From positions 7,626,001 to 7,690,000 of the forward strand of contig NZ_CP150218.1 of the NCBI RefSeq assembly GCF_037969875.1: a stretch of 64,000 nucleotides of DNA, given 5' to 3'. The position numbers were made by a program, and so were the translations under genes. Numbering within the stretch: the stretch's first letter is position 1; each line of letters starts with the position of its first letter. Positions 35,810 to 44,880 of the stretch are shown piece by piece. Under the pieces are notes generated by a model. That model saw nothing but the letters and a program-made list of their open reading frames with translations, was not told where the DNA came from and made no database searches. Origin of the DNA: Paenibacillus sp. FSL R7-0337 (GTDB lineage: Bacteria; Bacillota; Bacilli; Paenibacillales; Paenibacillaceae).

Positions 35810-36886
35810 ATGAAGACAAAGAAGATTTGGATGGGGCTTAGTATGGCGTTGATGCTCGTTGCTGCCGGTTGCGGGAACAATAATGCTCCAGTGAAAAATA
35901 ACGCGGGCACCGGAAATGCTCCGGCCGCAGCAACGGAAGCTCCAGCCTCGGGTGCAGGCTCAGGCGATGCCAAGTCCTACAAGATTGCTATCTCGCAATA
36001 TGTTGAGCATCCGTCTCTGGACGCCACCCGCGAGGGATTCCTGGCTGCGCTGAAGGATGCAGGGATTGTCGAAGGGGAGAACCTGAAGGTGGATCTTCAG
36101 AACGCCCAGGCTGATCAGGCCAACAACCTGTCCATTGCCCAGAAGATTGCCGGCGACAAGAACGATCTGGTGCTGGGGATTGCGACACCTTCAGCTCAGG
36201 CAGTTGTTCAGAAAGTGAAGGACACTCCGATTCTATTCGCTGCGGTAACCGACCCTCTCGATGCCAAGATTGTCAGTGATCTGGAGCATCCCGGAGGCAA
36301 TGTGTCCGGCGCATCGGATACCAATCCGGAGTCGATTACCCGCCTGATGAACTTCATTGCCACGCAATTTCCCAAGGTGAAGAAGCTGGGCCTGGTCATT
36401 AATGAAGGAGAGCCGAATGCTGTAGTTATGGCGGATATCGCCAAAGGTGAGCTGGACAAGCACGGGATTGAGCTGGTGAAGGCGGCGATTACCAATACTT
36501 CGGAAGTGAAGCAGGCTGCAGAATCGCTTGTAGGGCGTGTAGATGCGCTGTACATTACGCTTGATAACTCCGTTGTCAGCGGTGTAGACTCGATTATCCA
36601 GACGGCTAATGACAACAAGCTTCCGTTCTTCTCGGCAGACCGTGATACGGTGGAGAAGGGTGCTTTTGCTACAGTAGGCTTCAAATACTATGATCATGGC
36701 TATCAGGTCGGCCAAATGGCGGTAGAAGTGCTTAAGAACGGAAAGAGTCCCGGTGATATGAAGGTGACGATGCAGGAGAAGCTGGACTTGGTCCTTAACC
36801 TCAAGGCAGCGGCAGCACAGGGAATTGAAGTGACCGATGCCATGAAGGCTGAAGTGGCTGACCCGGGCAATAATATTATTCAATAA
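35810..36886 (+). CDS. ABC transporter substrate-binding lipoprotein (TrpX/YreO-like)
   Basis: 358 residues. A signal peptide with lipobox LVAAGC and an Asn/Ala/Gly-rich linker lead into a two-lobed binding protein of the ABC_sub_bind family: KIAISQYVEHPSLDATREGF, FAAVTDPLDAKIV, HPGGNVSGASD and LPFFSADRDTVEKGAFATVGF. Homologues are often linked to tryptophan or other aromatic compounds, but the ligand cannot be read from the sequence. AAGAGGGG fits the ATG at 35810; an upstream in-frame start would bury the signal peptide. Confidence 0.9.
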   Translation: MKTKKIWMGLSMALMLVAAGCGNNNAPVKNNAGTGNAPAAATEAPASGAGSGDAKSYKIAISQYVEHPSLDATREGFLAALKDAGIVEGENLKVDLQNAQADQANNLSIAQKIAGDKNDLVLGIATPSAQAVVQKVKDTPILFAAVTDPLDAKIVSDLEHPGGNVSGASDTNPESITRLMNFIATQFPKVKKLGLVINEGEPNAVVMADIAKGELDKHGIELVKAAITNTSEVKQAAESLVGRVDALYITLDNSVVSGVDSIIQTANDNKLPFFSADRDTVEKGAFATVGFKYYDHGYQVGQMAVEVLKNGKSPGDMKVTMQEKLDLVLNLKAAAAQGIEVTDAMKAEVADPGNNIIQ

Positions 36887-36956
36887 CCTATAGAGTTCAT
36901 AAACAGGGCGCGTCCGAGGGTGGGCGCCCTTTGCCGCTTGAGGGAGGAAGTCAGCA

Positions 36957-37886
36957 ATGTATAATTCATTAATCGGGGCTCTGGAAATGGGCCTGCTCTA
37001 CGCATTCATGGCACTTGGGGTGTATATTACCTTCCGTATTCTGGATTTTCCCGATCTGACGGTGGATGGAAGCTTTACAACCGGCGGCGCGATTGCTGCA
37101 GTGATGATCAGTAGCGGTTACTCTCCATTACTGGCGACTCTGTGTGCACTGCTCGGCGGAATGGCGGCAGGAATGTGTACCGGTCTGCTCCATACCAAAG
37201 GTAAAATCAACGGCCTGTTATCAGGGATTCTGATGATGATAGCCCTGTATTCGATCAATCTGCGGATTCTGGTGAAGCCGAATGTCTCCGTGATGGGGGA
37301 GGATACGTTATTCAGCTCCATTAATCCTCTGCTGGTTATGCCTTTTATCGTCGTGCTGGTCAAAATCCTGATGGATCTGTTCTTGCGCACTGATCTGGGG
37401 CTGGCCCTGCGGGCCACCGGCGATAACTCGCGGATGATCCGCAGCTTCGGAGTGAACACTGATACAACAACCATTATGGGAATCAGCCTGTCGAACGGGC
37501 TGGTGGCGCTCTCGGGCGCATTGATCGCCCAGTATTCTTCCTTCGCCGATGCTTCAATGGGGATAGGGATGATTGTCATCGGGCTTGCATCGGTGATTAT
37601 CGGGGAAGCGCTCTTCGGTGCGAAGAACGTCTTCCGGGCGACACTGGCTGTATTGCTTGGCTCAATCGTGTACCGGATCGTCGTCGCTCTGGCACTCCGG
37701 GTATCTTGGCTTAAGGCTTCCGACCTCAAGCTGATCACCGCAATTATCGTTATTATTGCGCTCGTCTTCCCGTCGGTTCAGCGGTATGTGAAGCAGAAGA
37801 GCACGGCCCGCAGACGGACCGCAGAGCTTGCTGAGCTGGCTCAGCGCAGTAAGCAGAGAGGAGGGGCCGCTAATGTTGAAGCTTGA
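36957..37886 (+). CDS. ABC transporter permease (TrpY-like)
   Basis: 309 residues, BPD_transp_2 family, with about eight hydrophobic segments. DFPDLTVDGSFTTGGAI near the N-terminus and LRATGDNSRMIRSFGVNTD in the cytoplasmic loop are typical of this importer class. It partners the preceding lipoprotein and following ATPase. GGAGGA precedes the ATG. The C-terminus is basic, and the frame overlaps the ATPase start by 14 bases. Confidence 0.92.
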   Translation: MYNSLIGALEMGLLYAFMALGVYITFRILDFPDLTVDGSFTTGGAIAAVMISSGYSPLLATLCALLGGMAAGMCTGLLHTKGKINGLLSGILMMIALYSINLRILVKPNVSVMGEDTLFSSINPLLVMPFIVVLVKILMDLFLRTDLGLALRATGDNSRMIRSFGVNTDTTTIMGISLSNGLVALSGALIAQYSSFADASMGIGMIVIGLASVIIGEALFGAKNVFRATLAVLLGSIVYRIVVALALRVSWLKASDLKLITAIIVIIALVFPSVQRYVKQKSTARRRTAELAELAQRSKQRGGAANVEA

Positions 37887-38667
37887 TAATGTATGTAAGC
37901 TGTTCAACCCCGGCTCACCGGATGAGAAGGTCGCGCTGCTGGGAATTGATCTTGAACTGAACGCCGGGGATTTCGTAACGATTATCGGCAGTAACGGTGC
38001 CGGCAAATCTACGCTGATGAATATTATCTCAGGCGTGATGAAGCCCGATCTGGGGGAAGCGCGTATTGAGGGCAGCTCGATCAGCCATCTGGCGGAATAC
38101 CAGCGCGCACGCTGGATCGGCCGGGTCTTCCAGGACCCGATGGCCGGGACTGCTCCGCATATGACGATTGAGGAGAACCTGGCTATGGCCTACAAGCGGG
38201 GCAAGCCCCGCGGGCTGTCCTTGGGTGTCAACGCGCAGAGACGTACGCTGTTCCGCGAACAGCTCAGCCGCCTGGGCATCGGCCTCGAGGACCGGCTCCG
38301 GGCCAAGGTGGGGCTGCTCTCGGGAGGCGAGCGTCAGGCGCTGAGCCTGCTGATGGCAACCTTCACCCAGCCGCAGATTCTGCTGCTGGATGAGCATACA
38401 GCCGCGCTTGACCCATCGCGCGCGGAGCTAATCACCACCCTTACGGAAACCATTGTCCGTGAGATGAAGCTGACTACGCTGATGGTTACCCATAACATGG
38501 ATCAGGCGATCCGGCTGGGCAACCGGCTTATCATGATGGATAAAGGGTCGATCATCCTCGATTTCGATGAGACACGCAAGAAGGATCTGACGGTAGAGCG
38601 TCTGCTTGGCGAATTCGAAGCGATCAGCGGCCATAAGCTGGCTGACGACCGGATGATGCTGGGCTGA
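37873..38667 (+). CDS. ABC transporter ATP-binding protein (TrpZ-like)
   Basis: 264 residues. Walker A GSNGAGKSTLMN, signature LLSGGERQALSLLMA, Walker B ILLLDEHTAALDP (His in place of the usual Pro after Glu, common in this subfamily) and the switch THNMDQAI. The true start is ATG 37873 inside the permease end, preceded by GAGGAGGGG. It completes the importer operon and is followed by a terminator. Confidence 0.93.
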   Translation: MLKLDNVCKLFNPGSPDEKVALLGIDLELNAGDFVTIIGSNGAGKSTLMNIISGVMKPDLGEARIEGSSISHLAEYQRARWIGRVFQDPMAGTAPHMTIEENLAMAYKRGKPRGLSLGVNAQRRTLFREQLSRLGIGLEDRLRAKVGLLSGGERQALSLLMATFTQPQILLLDEHTAALDPSRAELITTLTETIVREMKLTTLMVTHNMDQAIRLGNRLIMMDKGSIILDFDETRKKDLTVERLLGEFEAISGHKLADDRMMLG

Positions 38668-38692
38668 TTTTGGATCATTATTCTTTAGCGTT

Positions 38693-38739
38693 AAGGCTTG
38701 ATCTGACGCCGGTTCAACCGGCACGGGTCAAGCTTTTTT
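38693..38739 (+). terminator. Terminator of the TrpXYZ-like operon
   Basis: AGGCTTGA pairs with TCAAGCTT, with inner CCGGTT/AACCGG, followed by TTTTTT. Confidence 0.85.
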
Positions 38740-38778
38740 GAAATATAAAAATTTATATGTTTCACGCTATAACTTATC

Positions 38779-38833
38779 CTTCTATTTCTCACTGAAACGG
38801 TACCGTCCTTTAAAAGGACGGCGCAGCCGTTTC
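38779..38833. repeat. Dispersed hairpin element, copy B
   Basis: TTCTATTTCTCACTGAAACGG opens the element. GAAACGG (38794-38800) pairs with CCGTTTC (38827-38833) and encloses a perfect inner stem CCGTCCTTT/AAAGGACGG (38803-38820). It shares outer arms and left flank with copy A at 26752-26825. There is no T tract next to it, so it is not simply a terminator; a terminator already lies upstream. Confidence 0.55.
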
Positions 38834-38942
38834 CGTTTTCCATTTCAGGCGCTATGTTCCGATTCACTTCCGGGTATGAGAGGTAAAGTTAAGGGAAAGA
38901 ACATAACTTGAACATCAAACACCAATGGAGGCGACTGCACAT

Positions 38943-39734
38943 ATGACTGCGAAGAAACTGGAAGGCAAGGTAGCGATTGTTACAGGAGGCGGCTCGGGTA
39001 TCGGCCGGGCATCTGTGCTGGAGTTCGCCAGAAGCGGAGCCAAGGTGGCACTTCTGGACCGGACGGTGGAGAATGCGGAGAAGGTGGCCGCTCAGATCAA
39101 GCAGGAGGGCGGAGAAGCCGCAGTGTTTGAATGCGACATTGCTGATCCGCAGCAGGTGGAGCATGCCGTGAACCAGGTAGTGGATAAGTGGGGACAGCTG
39201 GATGTGGTCTTCGCCAATGCCGGGATCAACGGCGCCATGACACCGATTGAGACGATGGACATCGAGTCCTGGGACCAGACGATTCAGATTAATCTGCGGG
39301 GCACCTTCGCCACCGTCAAATATGCGATTCCCCATCTCAAGGAGAAGGGCGGTAGCATTCTGATCAACAGCTCGATTAACGGCAACCGGGTATTCTCCAA
39401 TGTCGGGTTCTCTGCATATAGTACAACCAAGGCGGGGCAGGTGGCTTTTATGAAGATGGCTGCGCTTGAGCTGGCCCAGTACAAGATTCGTGTAAACGCT
39501 ATCTGTCCGGGAGCCATTACCACGAATATAGATGATAATACCTATCCTTCGGATGATCTTAAGGAAGTGCAGATTGAAGTGGAGTTCCCGGATGGCGGGC
39601 AGCCGCTGGAGAAAGGGCCGGGGCGACCAGATCAGGTGGCCAAGCTTGCGTTGTTCCTGGCTTCTGACGATTCTGATCATATCACCGGTACGGAAATCTA
39701 CTGTGACGGAGCAGAATCGCTTCTGCACGGCTAA
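38943..39734 (+). CDS. Short-chain dehydrogenase/reductase
   Basis: 263-residue classical SDR. The NAD(P) site is TGGGSGIGRAS near residue 15, with NAGING in the fold and the catalytic set S...Y-x-x-x-K in INSSINGN and YSTTKAGQ. An Asp in LLDRT after the second strand suggests NAD preference. The substrate is unknown. GGAGG precedes the ATG at 38943. It is a single gene ended by a long hairpin terminator. Confidence 0.92.
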   Translation: MTAKKLEGKVAIVTGGGSGIGRASVLEFARSGAKVALLDRTVENAEKVAAQIKQEGGEAAVFECDIADPQQVEHAVNQVVDKWGQLDVVFANAGINGAMTPIETMDIESWDQTIQINLRGTFATVKYAIPHLKEKGGSILINSSINGNRVFSNVGFSAYSTTKAGQVAFMKMAALELAQYKIRVNAICPGAITTNIDDNTYPSDDLKEVQIEVEFPDGGQPLEKGPGRPDQVAKLALFLASDDSDHITGTEIYCDGAESLLHG

Positions 39735-39787
39735 TCCTTCTATAAGTCACTCATCGCTCATATGATGGGATAAGTGAGGTCTTCTCT

Positions 39788-39873
39788 GAAGCGGACGATG
39801 TTCCTTGCCGGGGCCTCAGGCAGTACTGCCTGAAGCTCCCGGTTAGCGGGGATAGGCGTCCGTTTCTTTTTTT
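39788..39873 (+). terminator. Long hairpin terminator after the SDR gene (related to the dispersed element)
   Basis: GAAGCGGACG (39788-39797) pairs with CGTCCGTTTC (39857-39866), followed by seven T. Inside is the perfect 18-base palindrome TCAGGCAGTACTGCCTGA (39816-39833), flanked by CCGGGG/TCCCGG. The outer arms and the preceding CTTCTCTGAA resemble copies A and B of the dispersed element. Confidence 0.8.
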
Positions 39874-39968
39874 GAACAGGGGGCAGAAAATTTCAGTAAA
39901 GATTGCAGCGTATTTCAGGTATACTGATTCTATGTGCCATGACGGGCGAGAAAGGAGGAAAATAAATT

Positions 39969-40697
39969 ATGAATATGGACCTGCTGCATACAGAATCAAT
40001 CATTAAGCTGCTGGTGGCCATGCTGTTCGGGCTGTTCATCGGCATTGACCGCCAATTGAAACAGAAACCGCTGGGAATCCGGACCAGTATGGTCATCAGC
40101 ATCGCCAGCTGTCTGGTTACCCTGGTATCTATTCACGCGTATGACAAATTCGGTGGACCGGAGCATCCGAGCATGGACCCGATGCGTCTGGCGGCGCAGA
40201 TCGTCAGCGGCATCGGTTTTTTGGGGGCGGGTGTCATTCTGCGCAGAGGCGGAGATGCCATCTCCGGGCTGACCTCGGCGGCGCTGATCTGGACGGCTTC
40301 CGGCATCGGGATTGCGGTCGGAGCGGGCTTTTTTGTAGAGGCGGGTTATGCGGTTATACTGCTTATGTTCGCGGTTAACGCTGTACCTCATCTGATCAAG
40401 GCCATCGGACCTGAGGTGCTGAACAAGCACGAGATCTCCATCAAAATCATTATGGAACCCAACTATATCCTGACGGATGTCATCCAGAAGATTGAGCAAC
40501 GGAATGTCATGACCGACCAGCGCAAAACGCGCAAAACCGGCCGGACCATCCGGCGGATGAAGATCAAGGATCTCGATGATGGCAGGCAAATGATCGATAT
40601 GGTCGTCTCTGCGCCAGACAAGGATTATGCTACGGAAATCTATTATGATGTCAAAAAAATCGAGCATGTCATGAGTGTCGAAGTGGAGCAGCTGTAA
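39969..40697 (+). CDS. MgtC/SapB family membrane protein
   Basis: 242 residues. About four or five hydrophobic helices make up the first 140 residues, with the MgtC blocks LLVAMLFGLFIGIDRQLKQKPLGIRTS, RLAAQIVSGIGFLGAGVI and GLTSAALIWTASGIGIAVGAG. The C-terminal cytoplasmic domain (about 145-240) is ACT-like. MgtC proteins are linked to growth in low Mg2+ or acid, partly by modulating F-ATPase. AAAGGAGG precedes the ATG. No Mg2+ leader was recognised. Confidence 0.9.
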   Translation: MNMDLLHTESIIKLLVAMLFGLFIGIDRQLKQKPLGIRTSMVISIASCLVTLVSIHAYDKFGGPEHPSMDPMRLAAQIVSGIGFLGAGVILRRGGDAISGLTSAALIWTASGIGIAVGAGFFVEAGYAVILLMFAVNAVPHLIKAIGPEVLNKHEISIKIIMEPNYILTDVIQKIEQRNVMTDQRKTRKTGRTIRRMKIKDLDDGRQMIDMVVSAPDKDYATEIYYDVKKIEHVMSVEVEQL

Positions 40698-40779
40698 AAA
40701 TGGCATGTCTCCATTCCGGCAGATGTGGTACTCTATCTATGAGAGAGTCATTTTGAACATATGGAAGGGGATTAATGTA

Positions 40780-41772
40780 ATGACATCGATTACAGCATTT
40801 GAAGGACACTATGAGGGCGAAGCTGCTGTCTGGCTGAAGGCTGGCCGTTATGAAGCGGCTATTCTGCCGGGCATCGGCGGGAATCTGATCTGCTTCCGTG
40901 ATACTGAGAGCGGTTACCGTTTCCTGCATGAGCCGGGCGCGGAGGAGATGGAAGCATTCAAGGCGAACCCGGGCATTCACGGCATTCCTGTGCTATTTCC
41001 GCCTAACCGCTATGAGGATGGAGAGTTCCCTTGGAACGGACAGACCTACCACCTGCCAGTCAATGAAGCTAAGACCGGCAATCATCTGCACGGCTTCCTA
41101 CATACAGCTGCATGGGAGGTAGAGGAATTCGGCACCGGCAAAAGTGAAAGCTTCGTCACTGTAGCTATTAAGGTGGATGAGAATCATCCGTCCTATCAGT
41201 ACCTGCCGTTCAAATACACGGTCAAGCTGCGCTACTCGCTCGGTGAAAGCGGCCTGTCCCAGCAGCTGCTGGTCCACAATGACGGCGATGTGCTGATGCC
41301 TTGCCTGCTGGCGTTCCATACGGCTATTAATGCTCCATTCGCACCAGGCAGCAGCGCGCAGGATTACCGTGTTAAGCTGACGATTGGCGAACGTTGGGAG
41401 CTTAATGAGCGGATGCTGCCAACCGGTAAATTCCAGGAGCTGACGGCCGATGAGGTGGCTCTGCGCGGCGAAGGATTGTATCCGTTCTACGCGTCGATGG
41501 ACAACCACTATACTGCAGCCGCCCAGAATGGACGGAACCGGATGGAGCTTACCGACAGTAAGGCTGGAGTTACGCTGGTGTATGATGTGGGCACCTCGTA
41601 TAAGCAATGGATGATCTGGAACAACGGCGCGACCGAAGGCTTCTTCTGCCCTGAACCGCAGATCAACCTGGTGAATGCGCCGAAGGTGGATCTGCCTGCT
41701 GATGACATCGGTTTGTTCGGGCTGGAGCCTGGGGAATATTGGGAGGAGAGCAGCCGGATATACGTGAAGTAG
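40780..41772 (+). CDS. Aldose 1-epimerase family protein
   Basis: 330 residues with the galactose-mutarotase fold: ILPGIGGNLICFRD, IHGIPVLFPPNRYEDGEF, NHLHGFLHTAAWEV (the conserved His pair) and a late Glu in GFFCPEPQINLVNAP. It probably acts on a hexose or on a sugar phosphate such as glucose-6-phosphate. GGAAGGGG fits the ATG at 40780. A terminator lies about 150 bases downstream. Confidence 0.88.
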   Translation: MTSITAFEGHYEGEAAVWLKAGRYEAAILPGIGGNLICFRDTESGYRFLHEPGAEEMEAFKANPGIHGIPVLFPPNRYEDGEFPWNGQTYHLPVNEAKTGNHLHGFLHTAAWEVEEFGTGKSESFVTVAIKVDENHPSYQYLPFKYTVKLRYSLGESGLSQQLLVHNDGDVLMPCLLAFHTAINAPFAPGSSAQDYRVKLTIGERWELNERMLPTGKFQELTADEVALRGEGLYPFYASMDNHYTAAAQNGRNRMELTDSKAGVTLVYDVGTSYKQWMIWNNGATEGFFCPEPQINLVNAPKVDLPADDIGLFGLEPGEYWEESSRIYVK

Positions 41773-41922
41773 GCTTAGGCTCGGGCGTCATTCCGGTGAA
41801 TATTTGGACTTCCGGCCGCTGCCGCTCCTACAGTTCCAAAATTCCCCTCCAATCCTTTGGCCTAATTAAGTTATTATCCTTTTCAGTCTATCCCGCTGGG
41901 ATGAGAGTAGAAAATAGAGAAC

Positions 41923-41960
41923 AGAGCAGCGTCTGAAATTTGGATGCTGCTCTCTTTTTT
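41923..41960 (+). terminator. Terminator after the epimerase gene
   Basis: AGAGCAGC (41923-41930) pairs with GCTGCTCT (41946-41953), followed by CTTTTTT. The remaining intergenic bases up to 42045 hold no recognisable gene. Confidence 0.85.
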
Positions 41961-42045
41961 GTAGCGGTGTGCCCAATTGGATGCTAAATTTTAAGGCGGT
42001 TTTAAGCTAAAAGGCGTATACTACTCCTTTAACAGTTAGGAGTGA

Positions 42046-43863
42046 ATGAACTTGTCACGGTTATTGCCATCGAAGCGTTTGTCGTATTTATTGATTATTT
42101 TGCTGGCTATAGGGTTTGGGCTGAATTTGTTTTTGCAGACTGCCTCTTTTCGGATGGATGTGCTTCATACGCTAAAGTGGGTTGGCGCTTATCCTTGGCT
42201 GTATTGTACTGGAAGTCTGTTTATTTTCTTCATCCTGCTCTTAAGCTCAGTGATTGTGCCGAACGCGTATGCGGGACCGGCAGTGGTCTCGGCGCTGTTC
42301 GTTCTGCTTGGGATTGCCAGTGATCAGAAGCTGGCTACGAGAGGCGAACCGCTGTTTCCGTGGGATCTGATGCTGCTGAAGAATGCCGGTGAGATGAGTA
42401 AAATCACCAGCGGGATGATCTCTCCGCTTGCTATAGGGGCCGCTGTTCTGCTGGTTGCCGGTCTGGTCCTTGTGATTATTAAGCTGCCGAAGAACCGGAT
42501 CAGACTGTCCTTGCGCGTGACGCTGGCGGGGATCTCTGTAGGGCTCAGCGCATGGTTTCTTGTGCTGGTTACCGGTCAATCTCCTGTTGTTGCAGCGATG
42601 AGCTATCAGAACATCTTCTGGAATCAGAAGGTGAATTATACCCAGAACGGGTTCGTATATGCCTTCGCCGGGAATCTGCGGCAGAGCCTGATGGACAAGC
42701 CGGAGGGCTACAGCCGTGAAGCGGTTGAAGCGGTGGCTGCTAAGTATTCGGCATTGCCCGATGTGCAGGTGCAGGCCGCGCCGGAGGAGCAGCCGAACAT
42801 TATGTTTATGATGAATGAGGCGTTCTTTGACCCTACGCGCCTGCCTGGGTATACATTAAGCGAGGATCCGCTGAAGTTCATCCATGCGGTGGCGGGCCAG
42901 ACGCCGTCCGGTTATTTGCTCTCCCCGGAATTCGGAGGCAATACGGCTAATGTGGAGTTCGAGGCCCTGACCGGGCTTTCGATGTATTTTCTGGGGGATG
43001 GAACCATTCCTTATCAACAGCGCATCGTCAAAATGTCCTCCCTGCCGTCGATCGTCAGTATTCTGAAGGACAGAGGGTATGAGGCACTGGCGCTGCACCC
43101 GTTCGATGAGACCTTCTATAACCGGAACCGTGTGTATCCGGTGCTGGGCTTCGACCGCTTCACGAGTGAGAAGGATCTGCCGGACGCTGACCGCCTGACT
43201 CCAGGGGGGTATGTCTCGGATAAAGCGGCTGTACAGGAGGCAGTCCGGCAGCTTCAAGCGGCTTCGGGCCCGGCATTCCTGCATCTGGTGACGATGCAGA
43301 ATCATTTTCCATTCACCAAAGGCCTGAACGGACCGAACACGATCACCGTCCAAGGAGGCCTGCCGGAGCAGAAGGATGAGCTGGAGACTTATATACAGGA
43401 CACCAAGTTGACAGACGAGGCCATGGCTTATCTCCAGCAGGAGCTGCTGAAGATAAAGCGTCCGACCCTTGCGGTGTTCTGGGGAGATCATCTGCCTGCG
43501 CTCAGCGCCGGGATCTATACCGCAGCAGGCTGGGATCAGGAGCCAAGGCTGAAGCATGAGACGAAGCTGTTGGTGCTCGCTAACTTTGAGATCGGGAAGG
43601 AGCCGCTCGGGACGCTTAGCCCGGCCTTCCTCGGCCCTGCAGTCTTCCGGTTATCCGGGCAGACGCTGCCAGCCTTCTACAAGCTACTGGAGCAGGTACG
43701 GGCGGAAATTCCCGGACTCAGCAAAAAGGTGCTGATCGGGCCGGGCGATACCGGAATCCTGAAGGAGTTAACCCCGGAGCAGCAGGCGCTGCTGAATGAC
43801 TACCGTCTAGTTGAATATGACCTGCTGGAAGGGGAGAAGTACGCGGAGTCTCTGATGTTCTGA
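42046..43863 (+). CDS. LTA synthase family sulfatase-fold membrane enzyme
   Basis: 605 residues. Five hydrophobic helices in the first 200 residues precede an extracellular sulfatase-fold domain, as in LtaS-type phosphoglycerol transferases. Metal and nucleophile motifs are FMMNEAFFDPTRL, GGNTANVEFEALTG (Thr nucleophile), HLVTMQNHFPF and VFWGDHLPAL. It may make lipoteichoic acid or modify a related glycopolymer. AGGAG ends only 3 bases before the ATG at 42046, so the TTG at 42052 may be the true start. It is a single gene. Confidence 0.9.
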   Translation: MNLSRLLPSKRLSYLLIILLAIGFGLNLFLQTASFRMDVLHTLKWVGAYPWLYCTGSLFIFFILLLSSVIVPNAYAGPAVVSALFVLLGIASDQKLATRGEPLFPWDLMLLKNAGEMSKITSGMISPLAIGAAVLLVAGLVLVIIKLPKNRIRLSLRVTLAGISVGLSAWFLVLVTGQSPVVAAMSYQNIFWNQKVNYTQNGFVYAFAGNLRQSLMDKPEGYSREAVEAVAAKYSALPDVQVQAAPEEQPNIMFMMNEAFFDPTRLPGYTLSEDPLKFIHAVAGQTPSGYLLSPEFGGNTANVEFEALTGLSMYFLGDGTIPYQQRIVKMSSLPSIVSILKDRGYEALALHPFDETFYNRNRVYPVLGFDRFTSEKDLPDADRLTPGGYVSDKAAVQEAVRQLQAASGPAFLHLVTMQNHFPFTKGLNGPNTITVQGGLPEQKDELETYIQDTKLTDEAMAYLQQELLKIKRPTLAVFWGDHLPALSAGIYTAAGWDQEPRLKHETKLLVLANFEIGKEPLGTLSPAFLGPAVFRLSGQTLPAFYKLLEQVRAEIPGLSKKVLIGPGDTGILKELTPEQQALLNDYRLVEYDLLEGEKYAESLMF

Positions 43864-43878
43864 GCACTCCGTCAGGGC

Positions 43879-44880
43879 TTAGCGCAGCCCCACATCATGG
43901 AAGCGGTTCTCGATCGGCTCCCGCAGCAGCAGACGGATGGACTGGATCGCTGCGGTCTCTATACGCTTGGCTTCCCGGAGGAGCGGCAGCAGGCTCTCAG
44001 CATCAATGGAACATGGTGCCTCTGGAGCTTGCACGAGCCTCTCGTTAAGAGTGTCTGTAATTTCATTATAGACAGCGGCTAGAGCCGTATAATGTTCGGC
44101 AATCCCCTCGAGCTCGGGCCAGTACAGGCTGGCTTCCCTGGCGTAGGCTGCCGTATCCTGTTTCATACCAGCATAGAAGACCAGCGTCTCATAGGCTCCG
44201 GCAGCATCATAGGTCTTATCCGCCAAGGCTTCAAGCAAAGCATCATAGGCCTTGAGGCCGCAGGCATATTGCGATTCCGGCAGCATCAGATCATGGACCT
44301 CTGCCTTGTACACCGCTTGAATGAAGGACTCTCTGATTACCTGAAGAGTATCTTTTTGGACCTGACCTTCATAGATCTGGCCGTACCAATATGGTGACTC
44401 ATTTCTTCCGAGTTGATCATAAGGCAGCTCCAGCTCAGCGGCAGAATCACTCTCCTTGTAATAGAAGAGCTGCCGCTCATCATCATAGCGGGTAATCACT
44501 ACGAAACGGTCTTTCCAGCAGACCACCCCGGTGCCCTGCTCAAGGGATTGGCGGATTGCCGTAATAGCCTGCTTCTGATAGAGAGGGAAGGTGGGGCTGA
44601 AGTTAAAGCCTGCACCCTGACTGGCGATAATGCCGATCAGATCAGCCGCTACGAAATGTTCAGCTGCCCAGTTATAAGCCGTAGCAGAATCCGGGTGAAG
44701 CTGCCTGTGCACCGACAGGCGGAAGCATAAGGCCGTCATTCCGGCCAGCATGGGCTTCGACAGCGTGAACCAGCCTTTAGCCGACAGGACCTGATGCATG
44801 GCATCCGCAAAAGAAGATGCGAGCGGCACACGCGGTTGATCCGCAGTGGCTGAAACGTGCTTGTTATAATGGTCATTCAT
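43879..44880 (-). CDS. Paralogous protein 2 of the WYL-linked cluster (BtrH-like N-terminal region)
   Basis: 333 residues, soluble. The first half resembles the BtrH N-terminal / C39-peptidase-like fold (GVVCWKDRFVVITRYDDERQLFYY around the region where C39 enzymes carry the catalytic His); the second half is helical. It is clearly related to the protein encoded just upstream: SFADAMHQVLSAKGWF aligns with SFTDALYAVTTAAGLF, and ALCFRLSVH with GMAFKFTVH. A convincing Cys-His-Asp set is not visible. The ATG at 44880 overlaps the upstream stop (ATGA), so it is coupled. The function is unknown. Confidence 0.75.
   Translation of the reverse strand: MNDHYNKHVSATADQPRVPLASSFADAMHQVLSAKGWFTLSKPMLAGMTALCFRLSVHRQLHPDSATAYNWAAEHFVAADLIGIIASQGAGFNFSPTFPLYQKQAITAIRQSLEQGTGVVCWKDRFVVITRYDDERQLFYYKESDSAAELELPYDQLGRNESPYWYGQIYEGQVQKDTLQVIRESFIQAVYKAEVHDLMLPESQYACGLKAYDALLEALADKTYDAAGAYETLVFYAGMKQDTAAYAREASLYWPELEGIAEHYTALAAVYNEITDTLNERLVQAPEAPCSIDAESLLPLLREAKRIETAAIQSIRLLLREPIENRFHDVGLR

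Noticed and set aside
38889..39728. Minus-strand frame of 279 codons opposite the SDR gene
   Set aside because: Antisense shadow; the SDR frame has complete catalytic motifs.
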